Origin: Isoetes taiwanensis
Lineage: Eukaryota > Streptophyta > Lycopodiopsida > Isoetales > Isoetaceae
Assembly: GCA_021234155.1 (NCBI GenBank)
Contig: JAJEKV010000017.1
Location: 8,871,525 to 8,935,524, forward strand
Direction of reading: 5' to 3'
DNA length: 64,000 nucleotides
Shown: positions 37,001-49,000 of the stretch, piece by piece
Layout of the letters: the number at the start of each line of letters is the position of its first letter
How positions within the stretch are numbered: the stretch's first letter is position 1
Made by a program: the position numbers and the translations under genes
Notes under the pieces: generated by a model
Database searches by the model: none
What the model saw: the letters and a program-made list of their open reading frames with translations, nothing else
What the model was told of the DNA's origin: nothing

Positions 37001-40000
37001 ACTTCTGTTTGCCGGATCACACCCTTGTTTACCCTTCAACAGAAATAAGCATTTCTGGACCAAATAAAACCCGTAAAGCAAATTAATGCCAATGACACGG
37101 CCAGATCTTGCCAACAGATCGGACCGGCAAAAGAACCACGTCACAACACCAGACAACAAAAAGATGCCAAACGACACCAGATCTTTGCCCAAACACCAAA
37201 TCAAACTAGACAAGATATGACAATTCTGTCATGAGAGCAAAAGATTTATAGTTTTCCAGATGAAAATGGGCTAGGTAACTGAAAATTATCACATGATAAT
37301 TCCACATCAAGAACTTGAGAAATTTTATCAGAAAAAGCCTCTTCACAGATAGTCTAAAAAGAATTTGCAAGATTTCTCGAATATCCCTTTGATTTGAAAA
37401 AGATCATGCTTGTTGAAAACACCAATCCAATACAGCCTGTGAGTCAGTTAATCCTAATAAACTAAGTTCCACAAGGTGATTTGTGCTAACTTCTATCCCA
37501 AGCCCTATACCATTTGAATCTATACATGGAAAAGAAAGAAACATACAACAGGATAGAAGCTGCTAACAGAAATACTAGCTAGTGAAAACAGCTTAGTGGC
37601 CCTTTTCTTCTTTTGGAAAGATTTCATGTGGAGCTGTCTTAGCGTTTTGGCCTTTTTAGAATGACACCAGCAAACACTTCCGATTTCTTTCTTCGCACTG
37701 TTAAATAGTTATTAAAAAAGAGGTCAGCATCGTTTTCTTTAACCCTGAAGTAGCTGATGCACCCTCTTTTTGTTTGATCATGCTTATCCTGAGATTGCTG
37801 AGTTCATATATATATAAAGCAAGACATTTCTGGCCTGGAAATTTCATGAGCTGCCTTCAAGTGGTTAGGTCCCTGCCTCTTATTCCAAGGTATTCTTCTG
37901 GTTCCACCGCCCATATCTATCCCATTCAAGCTGCAGGAAGCATCTTCTTGATCCGAGAAGCTTTTTGTCCTCAAAGGGGAGTTAGAAATGACTGTACATT
38001 GCTGGCGCAGTATACCTGAGTGCAGTCTGACACATCATTGATATGACCTAATTTACATGACACTTACCTTCCTTGTTTGGTCGGCAGCTTAGAATAAGAT
38101 TGACCTATTCTGATTGCTTATCTTCTTTCTAGCTATTCAAATGCATTCTCATAGGGCTAAAAAATAACTAACGGACGAAAGGTAATGAATGGCACCAACG
38201 AACAGAGGGTAATAATAGCATGGCATATGAAACCATACCATTTTTGAATCTCAGAGATTTTGGGATTGATATAACTAACATAACCGTGGCTATTCTTACT
38301 ATCAGCTATTACCCTGCCCTTACCCTTATGTAAATATGCCCAACATTTAGTTGCAGACCTTCGTAAAACCTATCTAACAGATAGTTCTCGTTGACTAAAT
38401 ATCAACGAGAACTATCTCGTTGCTATCTTCTTTCTAGTTCTCGTTTATTATCAGCTATTACCCTGCCCTTACCCTTATGTAAATATGCCCAACATTTAGT
38501 TGCAGATCTTGGTAAAACCTATCTAACAGATAGTTCTCATTGACTTGGTTTGCTACTGTTTTGGCATGCAGCTGCACATACAAATCATCTCCCAAGCTGT
38601 ACAGGCATCTCTAATAAAGCAGTTTGCTCCAGAAGTTTTCAAGTCCAGTGTATTGCCAACGTATTGTTGGGAATTAGACCAACTTTCTAAGATATTAAAG
38701 GGTAATGGTGAGATTTAACCTGCTTATATTCAAGAGCACGGAGATTGCAAGGCACTGATTAGAATGACCTGCCAACATGGCAATCAGAGCCGAACTTGCA
38801 GCAGATCGAACTCTAGCATCAGTGGCATATATAAGCTGTACAAGTTGAGGAAGCACAAATCTTGGATCTATAAAAAAGAAAGCAATAAGGTCAGCAAGAA
38901 AAACTTCAGAACAAGATGAAGCACAAATCTTGGATAGCACCAAATAATATATTTAGCAAACAAACTTGGAGATCTGTTTCAAGAAGAACAGAATTGTTTA
39001 TATATCATGGTTTATTATGTCTGAAATGTTGTCTAGGTTTTGGAGGTCGTGATGAAATGGTTTCCATGTCAACAACATGCCCTCGCTCGCACGGGATCTG
39101 CATTCGCCACGCAAGACTGGCCGGGCCCACAGTTGGCGCCTCAGTCCCACATTGGTGGCCTCCTCCTGCGCCCCGGCTGATAATGGGCGGCCTGACATGT
39201 CAGCACAGGTCTTTGACCATGTGCCAATATGGTTGCTTCCCCCAATGCAAACATGTAAAACATACACAAAAATAGGAAAGCTTGCTAACTCATAGTAGAT
39301 AACATTCCACAAAGTCATGTTCAAGGTAATTTGATAGCTCCTAACATGTCAATTGCAGCTAACCTGTCGCACTCATTTATGTCATGGACTCACTTTTCGT
39401 TTCCTACTTTAAAGACTTCACAGCTGCATCCTGCAGACTCTGTTGTGCCATGTGTGTTAGTTAATCGCTCCTCAAGAGATAAATGTGAGTCATGCGGGCA
39501 GGCAGGTAGGCAATGTCAGTTATGCTAAGCCGATCTACCTGCAAACCTAGAATAAGCACAATGTCTTTGACTGTTTTATGATATTCCTGTTCTATTACGA
39601 GGTATAATAGTCTAAAATACCTCCGGTTAGCAGAATTTCCAGCCACTCTGCAACTGGATGCAGCATTCCAGTTAGTGTCCTTTCTGCATAAAGTGCACCA
39701 GCTTGGGTCCTCCCAGCAGGGTCAATGCAGGCTTCCATGGATTGCCCTCAAGGTTTAAAAAGGTTGGCAATTTGCCTTAGAAGGACTTTAAAGATAAGTC
39801 ACATGTTAATAAGGTGACAGGGAAACAGTAGCACAAACTTTACGACCTGATGTGGCTTAGCATGTCATCCAGTATGACTGTCGTCACTTTGTCCTGTCTA
39901 GTCTCTCTATCGCATTGCCCTTAGCCTAAATTCTGAAGCTCTAACAACCATTCATGCCCAGACTTAAACGATGGAAAAGGCCTGAACGATGGAAAAGGCC

Positions 40001-43000
40001 TGAAAAGGGATGCACCTAGAGGTAGAATTTACCGAGCCTTGAAAACAAATTTGCTGCCTTCGTGCGATTAAATAGCTCTTCATCACCAAGCCGCTTAAGT
40101 AAATGTTGTGCTACAGTCTCCCTGTAAATCCAATACCATGAAGGTGTCTGTCAGAGATTGTAAGAGCAATAGAGAAATCTGGTGATAAGGAAAGCAAGCA
40201 AGAGTTTATTCAGTCTATAGGAGACTATTGGGGAAATTAATACATCAATCCTTTCATCGAGGGCATTCCCGTAGAGGTTGGAACTGCTTGATAAATGTGG
40301 TAAGTAATTAAGAAATATAATACAGGGTGGGTCTACGAGAGTGAACAAATACATCAATTCTTTCAATTGCCAAAAACAATATGACAAGGAGGGAGCATGG
40401 CCCAAACCTTGGCCATCACATCACATATCCAGCCATGATAACCCAAGGATGTGATTAGGGCATGTAATATTTCCATGAATTAACTGTTCAGACTGTAGGT
40501 CCTCAGAATTCTTCGCCTTCCCTTTATTCTGCTTCTTGATGGTCCCTTTGATGAGTGGTATAGAGACGAAAGACGAGGAATCTGGCCGCAGACCAACTAC
40601 TTCTCCTGCAAAATTGGAAAAATCTAAAGAGATGACGTGTAAGACTTCCAAAACTGGTCTAGTAACACTTTCTTCCAACACTTTGCTGAGTTGCCAATTG
40701 TATTAAAAGACTTTTTTTCCTTTGTGATCAGATACTAGAGGCCGCCACAGACTTGCGATAGGAGGTCATGTCATAGTGTGTTTGAGCTTTTCACAGAACC
40801 TTACATACCTCATCCATTTTGCGGCATTTGCCCTCTATTTGTTTGTGGCGTTTGAGCTCACAGCATTTTTTCCAGTCTTAAAGGCGTACATAGATGAACC
40901 AATTAGAATGTAGATTCTGAAATAAGATTTACCACTAGGCAATTTGTTTTTCTTAAATTACTTGCTAGATTTATGTAGGACTTTCAACCTAGATGGGATG
41001 GAGAGGCTTCGGGAAGCCATCCAGAAGCCAATTCTTTATAGGACAGTAAAGTGGTGAAATCAATCCATTTTCTTAGATATTCTCTGGCATAGCAACTTGC
41101 ACATCAACGCGCTTCCCATTAGGCATCTTTAGCATAATAATTTGGCTCCACTGTTACAATGAAGATTGGCAGGCTTCCACCCATGCTAATTCCTCATAAA
41201 GATGAATCAGCAATAGCATTTCCTGTGCCGATTGTTTCTTTGAACTGTAAGTAATTGAATTCTGTACGAAGACCGCATGTTGCCATATGATTATTTGCAA
41301 AGAGATTGAGGTCACTAATGTGAAAGAGGACTCCATATCCTGCCTGAGGAGTCCCATGTGTGGAACTATTCTCCTAATTCTATCTTGAAGAAAAGAAGAG
41401 TTTATGGAATCAGGACCTATTCAAGAAAACCTTCTGATTTTGAGCCCTGCAAGTAATGAAACACACCTTTTGTTGCTTTTCAATGAGTTTATTCAACAGC
41501 ATCTGCCTATTGCATAAATCAAATCCGGGCAAATGGTTATAAATAACTGCTTGTAAAGAGTGGGATCTGCATCTTCATCAGCAAATTCAAGCGACCGTTC
41601 TTTGTATTGGAGGGTGTTTGAAGAGACTTACAGTCTGTCATATGAAATTTTTCCAACAACTGGCCTCAAACTGGTTATATTGGTACATGGTACACTACAG
41701 AAGAAATAGGCACTCACGCATATGTATTTGTACACATATGCATGCAGATATATGTACAAGTATATGTACATATGTACACACATAGAGCTGCCATACTCTA
41801 ACGCTCTCCCTGAAACTCTATGTGTGTGAAATCTAAATTACTATCTACACATCTTCAAATCTGTACACATCCTCAAACTTGTACACCTTGAGACCTATAC
41901 AAACCTCTTCAAACCTGTACCTTAAGGAAAACCTATATGAGATAATAATCGCTCCCTGAGATCAAATCTCATCCATCATCATGTGCAGCAGCAGATGAAT
42001 TCAATAGAACTTTCTATTAAACGAAATCAGCTGCCATAACACTCTCCCTGAGATCAAATCGATCTCATCCAAATGCACAAAAATTCCTTTGTATTATCAA
42101 CCAACAAAGGACCATAAAGAATTGACGCAGCATCGGAGGTTTTCATTCAATGACCAGGAGCAACTGAATTTAATGTTGCTATGACAATATATTTCAAAGA
42201 ATTATTCTCAAGAAATTCGGTTTTACAATGCAAACAACGGTATTATTCCTCTGGTAGTACACATGGCCTCTCTAAAGTTCGTATATGCTTACATATTTAT
42301 ACAGTATTATCCCGATCCCTACCATCAGGCCTAAACAGGGATGTTCTTTCTCCTGTATGGATGAATTGGAGAACTTCGTTCAAGCTTTACGAGTAGAAGG
42401 GCCAGACTTGCACAACAGCACTAGAACACAACTACATGGTCTCTTGGGTGGGAATGAAGGATGATGCTTTCCTTTATCAAGGACAGGCTGTGATATTGTA
42501 TCATCTGGGAGTGGAATTTTCATGCCCACTTTTTAGATTAAAGAGTGCAGCTCCCGTCCTCAATCATTTAGAACAGCAATGTTACCAAACACATTGAAAA
42601 ACCGGACATCCCATGAATGCAACTCTCACCAAGATTAATCAAAACATCCCAATCGAGTTGACTAGCGACTCTTACCACACGCATTGACTGTAATATGGTT
42701 TGAGAGGGCCATGGGGACTACTTGAGTAGATCTTGGGGAGGCGGCACCTAATTATCACATGTAGAGGGTCAAACCTCAATGTCTAGACGCTTTTGCCCAG
42801 TTGGTTGGGGCAAGATAATTAAGGTGTCGTATCAGACTGCTAGGAGAGCATTGACATGCCAAAAGGTCAACCATTTGACCAAACAAGACAAAATAGCAAC
42901 TTATCCAGAAGCATCCTAGCCATTTGTCCATAAACAGCAACTTCTACCAACAGAACCTAAAAGACAACAAAGCCCTTGGTTTCACACTGCAATTATTTTT

Positions 43001-46000
43001 ACTTAAAGTGGACCAAAGATCACATCAAACAGAGGCAAAGCCAACATTTGTCCACATGCAACGGATTAAGGGACATTTGAACCTTTCTGATCCTGTAATT
43101 ATATGACCAAAGGCGCATGCCTGAAAATGCTTACTAATATTCTTTTTATTGTCGGCGAGAACCCTAAGAGGGATGGAGAGCAAAATCTTTGGAGCATCAA
43201 GCATCAAAGCAAACCAAGAAGGGGTATTATGAATTACTTTGCGGCAGTCACAGGAACGAATGGGCCATCTCCATCAAACCCTATCTGAGCAGATTCTTAG
43301 ACTTTCACTATAAGTTTTTGTTAACTTAATATTTTTGTTTGCATACTTTAGATAACAGTTTTCCTCCTGGAGGTCTTGAATTCTGTATGTGTTATGGTCT
43401 CATAGACCCTCCGGGTCTTACGTAGACGTTAATAAATCTTTCTTTCTTTCTTTCTTTCAGATAGGAATTCAGGATGTTTTTGATACTGGCAGACTGGAAC
43501 ATTGGATGAACCAGGAATCTAAGCAGAGCTTATTGTATAGAATCACGGTAATGCGTATATGTTTCATGAGCTGGCTTGCTCTTATGAAGAGAAAGTTCCA
43601 ACTTTGTTCTTCAGAACCGTTACTCTTCATAATTTATGATGAACCTATAAGGGATTGAGAACCAACATTATTTCTTCCTGCGCCACATGGAAGGCATTTT
43701 CGCAACTACATTACTTTTACTTTAATGCTTTAAGGGATGTCAAGCAAAAAAGAGACTTCATCCCACAACTTCCTCAACATAAAAAGCTGATTCCTTTGTG
43801 ATTCAGTGAACCTGAGATATTCATGAATTACCTTATCGATGAGTCTTCTGAACCTGGAATTGGGGATACAAGCTCAGATATAACATCAAGAGCATTGCGC
43901 CTCTGCACAGCATTTCCTGTATCTAATAACTGAAACAATTTCTCAAGTCCTGATGGATTCCTGAAACAGAGCAATATAAACATTTATTATACAAAAGGTC
44001 AAACTGAGAACAGAGACATTTGGTTAAGGGAGAATACAATAACAAATATTCTGCAATGAGCAGCACAACAGCTCTTGCAGTCGAATCACGCCTATCCAAT
44101 AATTCCATAAGACAGGGAGCAATTGCCTCCATCCTTAAACGTGATGCGCTATCATTGGTCACTGTTGGACGAAATATGATTGCCCTCAAAATGGCTGCTA
44201 TGATATCCACTATATCATCTTCTACCCTGTATAGCTGATTGAAGAATGGAAATATGTAAAAAACTTTAGCGGGATGACAAATGTATGGACTCCCCTCTAT
44301 TGCAGCTATGGCATTAAACATCTCATTCATACAAACAGTAAATCTGGGATCTAAACTTATACACCCCCTTCCCCCAAACAAAAGCTGTGCCTTTGTGCCC
44401 TAATTACCTAAACACAATAAGACCTGCTAAGCAGGTGCCTTGAACAGCTCTTTTAGCTCTTAACTCCCTTTCATTAAAAACCTAATTAGCAAGGTTGTTT
44501 TCATGCCAGAGCCTGTGAATGCTGGAAAATAAACTCCAAAGTATTTTGTCTTTAACTTAAACATCTAACAACTAGGAATGTGTCCCAACCTCTATTTATG
44601 CAAGGTGTACTTTTACCCCACAAAAGCTATGCACTTTGTGCTCCAACCACCCAAACACAATAAGACCTGCTAAGCAGGTAGGGACCTTGAACAGGTCCCT
44701 TAGCTCTTACACTCATTTTTGGAAACCTTAACTTAGCAAGGTTGTTTTCCTCCCAGAGCCTGTGAACGCAGAAAATAAACTCCTTAAGTATTTTGTCTTT
44801 ATCTTAAACACCCACGACTGCGACTATGGGTCCCAACCTCTATTATATGCAAGCTGTATTCCCAAGATCATGTCATCGAAAAAATATATGAACGAGTTAA
44901 ATGGTTCGGCTATTTTAGCTATAATACCTGACTTAGAAGAACCTGTACGAGTGACTGCTCAGATTCAACAAGCACCGCCTCTAATAATTGATGACTAAGT
45001 TTTCCCAATAGAAGTGCCACGCAAGTAATCAGATAAGCCTGAATTTCATTAAATCTTCTTGATCCTTCTGATGCTGCCCCTTTAGAGCAATACTGATATT
45101 TCTGCATCAATAAATGGGCATCAGCCATGGTTCTTGTATAAACAACCAATGCAGCTTTTCACAATTGCCCTTGGGACATGATCCATCCCAAGACCACAGT
45201 TTTGAAATGGAACAAGCAGAGAGGCAACTTCATCATTTAGGGAAAGCACTTTGATAATTTGGTTTCCTTGTAAAACAATTTATGCAGGTATAATGACTTG
45301 CAAATGCTTGATTAACTTATATTGCTAACAAGGATATTCAGAGGAAGTTTCCCAACCTCTAACCCACATGTATATTTTTGAAGAAGAGAAATAACTTCTG
45401 AGGTGCTAGCGAACTCCTCGAAGGACAAAAGCATGCTGTACTCATGCCAACTTGTTGTCACTATTGAGATAAGAGCATTAACTTCACCTGCCATAACAAC
45501 CAATCAGGAATAAAGAGCAGAGACATGTTTCTGTTCCTTCATATACTCAAATAGTGCTGATTGGAAACAAAATACATATATACTAGTAAACGTGTGCCCG
45601 GCGTTGCCGGGCTTATGTCTTGGCATATGCTTTACATGTCCCCATACACAGGGACATGTGCATGACATATATAATTTTACAGAGATATATGTAGAAAATC
45701 TAAGAGCATTAGAAAAAAGTCCAACAAAACATCTAATTGTTTGCCGTTATATATGTCTCCCGTTGCTTTCGAATTCTTTTTTGTTGCATAAGGAATTGAG
45801 AGAGCGCATGAGGCTTGGAAGTCAAGAATAGGAAGACCCTGAAGGCCAAATTAGCCCCTGAAGCAGAATCCAAGGCCCAATGGTGCATAGGAGGTGAACA
45901 CCAGGTGGATCTAACCCAAGCAATCCCGACAAAATACTTGAGCAATAGGGAAAAAATTGTTAAAACTAGAGCCTTGAAGTCCAATCCGGTGGATTTAGCA

Positions 46001-49000
46001 GGTTTCAAGTTGACCATCATGTTTTTTGGTCATTTTGAGTCAAAAGACTTCGACAATGGGGAGAAATTTCAAATACTCCTTATGCTTGTGTTTCTTCACT
46101 TACTATCTATATAGCTTAACAACTTGCACTACATAAGGGTGATCCAATAAGTTCTAGACGAAAACTTGATTGTGACATTCTGGTCTGATTCTACTCTTTT
46201 TAGAATTTTGTTCAGATCTTTCTTCTTTCTTCACATGCATACAAGTATCTCAGAAGCTCTGTCCCAGGAACTTGTCCTTATCCTTTGTGCATGCCTCATT
46301 GTTAATACAAAGGATTTAGGGCCGCCGTTAATGCTGAGTATTACTACATCAGCCCATTCAAGACAGGCGAGCATAGTGCAGATCAGACCCTGCATAGTAA
46401 GAACTACAAACTCAGCTTGAGAAATTTACTTATGCCGCAAGCAATGGAGGAAATTTTCAGCAGTTTAAGATCACTTCACCAGAGCAGGCCAGCCCCTGAA
46501 TAATTCTCATTGCTGTTAAATCATGCCCCTGGCTACCGAATCATCCCCCTCTCCTCTATCTTCTTTATCTACAAGATTTCTCAAGGTGAACACTATCTTA
46601 TATCTATAACTGGGCTGCAGCAGGAACATGCCTTCTTCTCCTCTAGATATAGAGCGTGGATTCTGAATTGGAGGCATTCAGCCATAATCCTGGCTTCATG
46701 CCAGTGGTTTTTCAAACCATGCACAATGACCAAGCATTCAAATCTTTTACTAGATAGATAGAAGAAAATTCTGAACTTCCAACAGACTGAGTTGGACGCC
46801 TAAGAAGGTGGTAAGCCCCGTATATATATTAACATGAATCCAGATTGGAACTGCTTTAGGGACATATAGCTATACCTGACTCAGCATGTAAGATCAACTT
46901 TATACTAATGTACTTTTGTTTTCATCTGTCACCTTCCATGTCATCAATTGCTATAATGAGAAGGACAGGACATATCCTTAAACAATGCAACTAACAAGCC
47001 TACAGCACTACAGATAAACTGTATTGTTATAGCCTACACATAACGGTCAAGCATGCTACATGAATATCATATCTGCACAGGCACTTTAACATCCTCATTG
47101 ACGCACTTATGTGGATTGTGGAATTTTAGTTCATGCTATTGCAAATACGTGCACATACTGAAATTTCAAATGACGTAGTAAAACCTTCAGCCTGGCAAGA
47201 GTCACGAAATGTGACAAGATTTTTTAGATGCTTCTTGATCTGCAGTATTCCTCTGGCATGCAGTGGCCGATCAGAATCATTCCACTATTGAACATAGTGT
47301 GTTAGTGAGCATATGCTACAGAGCTATAACGAGAAATGATGTAACCAGATGTTGAAACAACTAACCTCAAAAAGCACCTGTACTAAGGTAACCAGATTGT
47401 CCAACATTTTGTAAAGGACCACTTGTGTCTCTGTTGGAGCATCTTGATCGAATGTTTCTTTATTACTATCTATGTCGACCAAATAAGTGGGTGAATATTC
47501 AGAATCCATGTCTACGGATATCCTTTCTGTAAGTGCTCTAGTAATCACCAGCATACAATCCGCTGCTGCCACAGCCAACCGGGTGGGAGCTTCTCCAGAT
47601 CTGAGAAAGTCAATGTAATTAATGAAAAAGAAGCTGCTATGCTACAAGATCAGGATATATGCATTTAAAACTATGTACCTTCCACTGCAGGTAATTTGTA
47701 GCAACAGAGGAATGCATGATGCATATCTGATAATTCCTTTAGAAATTAAGGATTTCTCTACCAGGGCACCTGGAAGAAAATCTGTTAGTCTTCTGTAGAT
47801 ATCCTATGCCTGCACACACTTATATCACCACTGTGTCGATTCAACGTGATCAGGAAATATAAATAGATGAGAGGAATATGTAGATGAAGGAACGGTTGGT
47901 GCACTGGTAGGAAGAAAAAGTCTTCGAGTCTTCTTGTGATTCTGAAATGACTGCCCTTCACATCGCTCTCCCAGTGGGACAGGATGGTTGAGCTATTACA
48001 TGATCAAAGCAAAATCCATCAAATACTTAGACTAGATAAAGACACGCCCAGTTGCTGATAACAGTAATTAGCTGCCTTCTCAACCTTGTTGCAATATCTT
48101 CATTCCTTTGCCAACGTAAACTTAATTTGCCAATGCCAGTTTGTTATGCCTAGTAGACAAAGCAGTCATACAGTTCTGCTGCCACAAAGAGGAAAAATAT
48201 TTTTAACGTCTACTAAAGACCCTTAGGGTCTAACAGACCAAATATATACCTCAGTTCTTAATGATCTATCCTCTTAGCTAGGCACAGCTAGCAATAAATG
48301 ACAAAAAGACATTATAAAGTCTAATAATCTGCATCCTAACTAATCTTATATTTCCCCCTAATGGTTCTGAAAAACAAAGTGATTCCTGTTTACCCCTAAA
48401 AGCCTTATTCTTGTTTTGAAAATAGTCTTTACTTGTGTTGGATAAGTGCCATTTTGTATCAAATAGGAGTTGACGGATACTCTGCAAATGATACCAGAAT
48501 GATCACATGCAAAACCCTCAGTGCCACATAATATAATCTTAAGATAATTTGCTGCCAAACCTCTGCAACTGCATTATAGGCCGTTGACCAATTTTATATA
48601 AGTTGTGTGCATTGTGGTTTTGGGTAGAGTTCCTTATGGAGACCCCCGCAACAACAATAAACAACTTAATAGCGAAGAAAGAAAACAACAATTTAAAAAC
48701 AACAAAACAACAATTTTAAAACTGTTTTCTAGATGCATGGTTTTCTGAATGGTAGAAATAATTTCTGGCTTCTGGCATATTTTTGCGTTGTTTTTTCGAC
48801 TGACGTACCTGTTTCTGATCATTTTCCAAAACCCGAGGGTTTTTTTTGGGGGTGGATAATAACTCGTCCCTTTTTTTATGTTTATGAATGAATGTCCATA
48901 TGAAATTACCCTTATCTCGGCTTTTGACCTGACTGATCTCGGCTCATGGAATACTGTATTAGGTGTGGAAGTTTGACAGCAACATAGAGACCTGAAGGAA

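Noticed and set aside
41154-41357. 67-codon minus-strand open frame in intron 10
   Set aside because: No acceptor or donor in a usable phase and no similarity to the HEAT pattern of neighbouring exons.
45733-46114. Overlapping open frames on both strands near the Helitron end
   Set aside because: Neither shows a Rep, helicase or other recognisable motif, so I do not call a gene.
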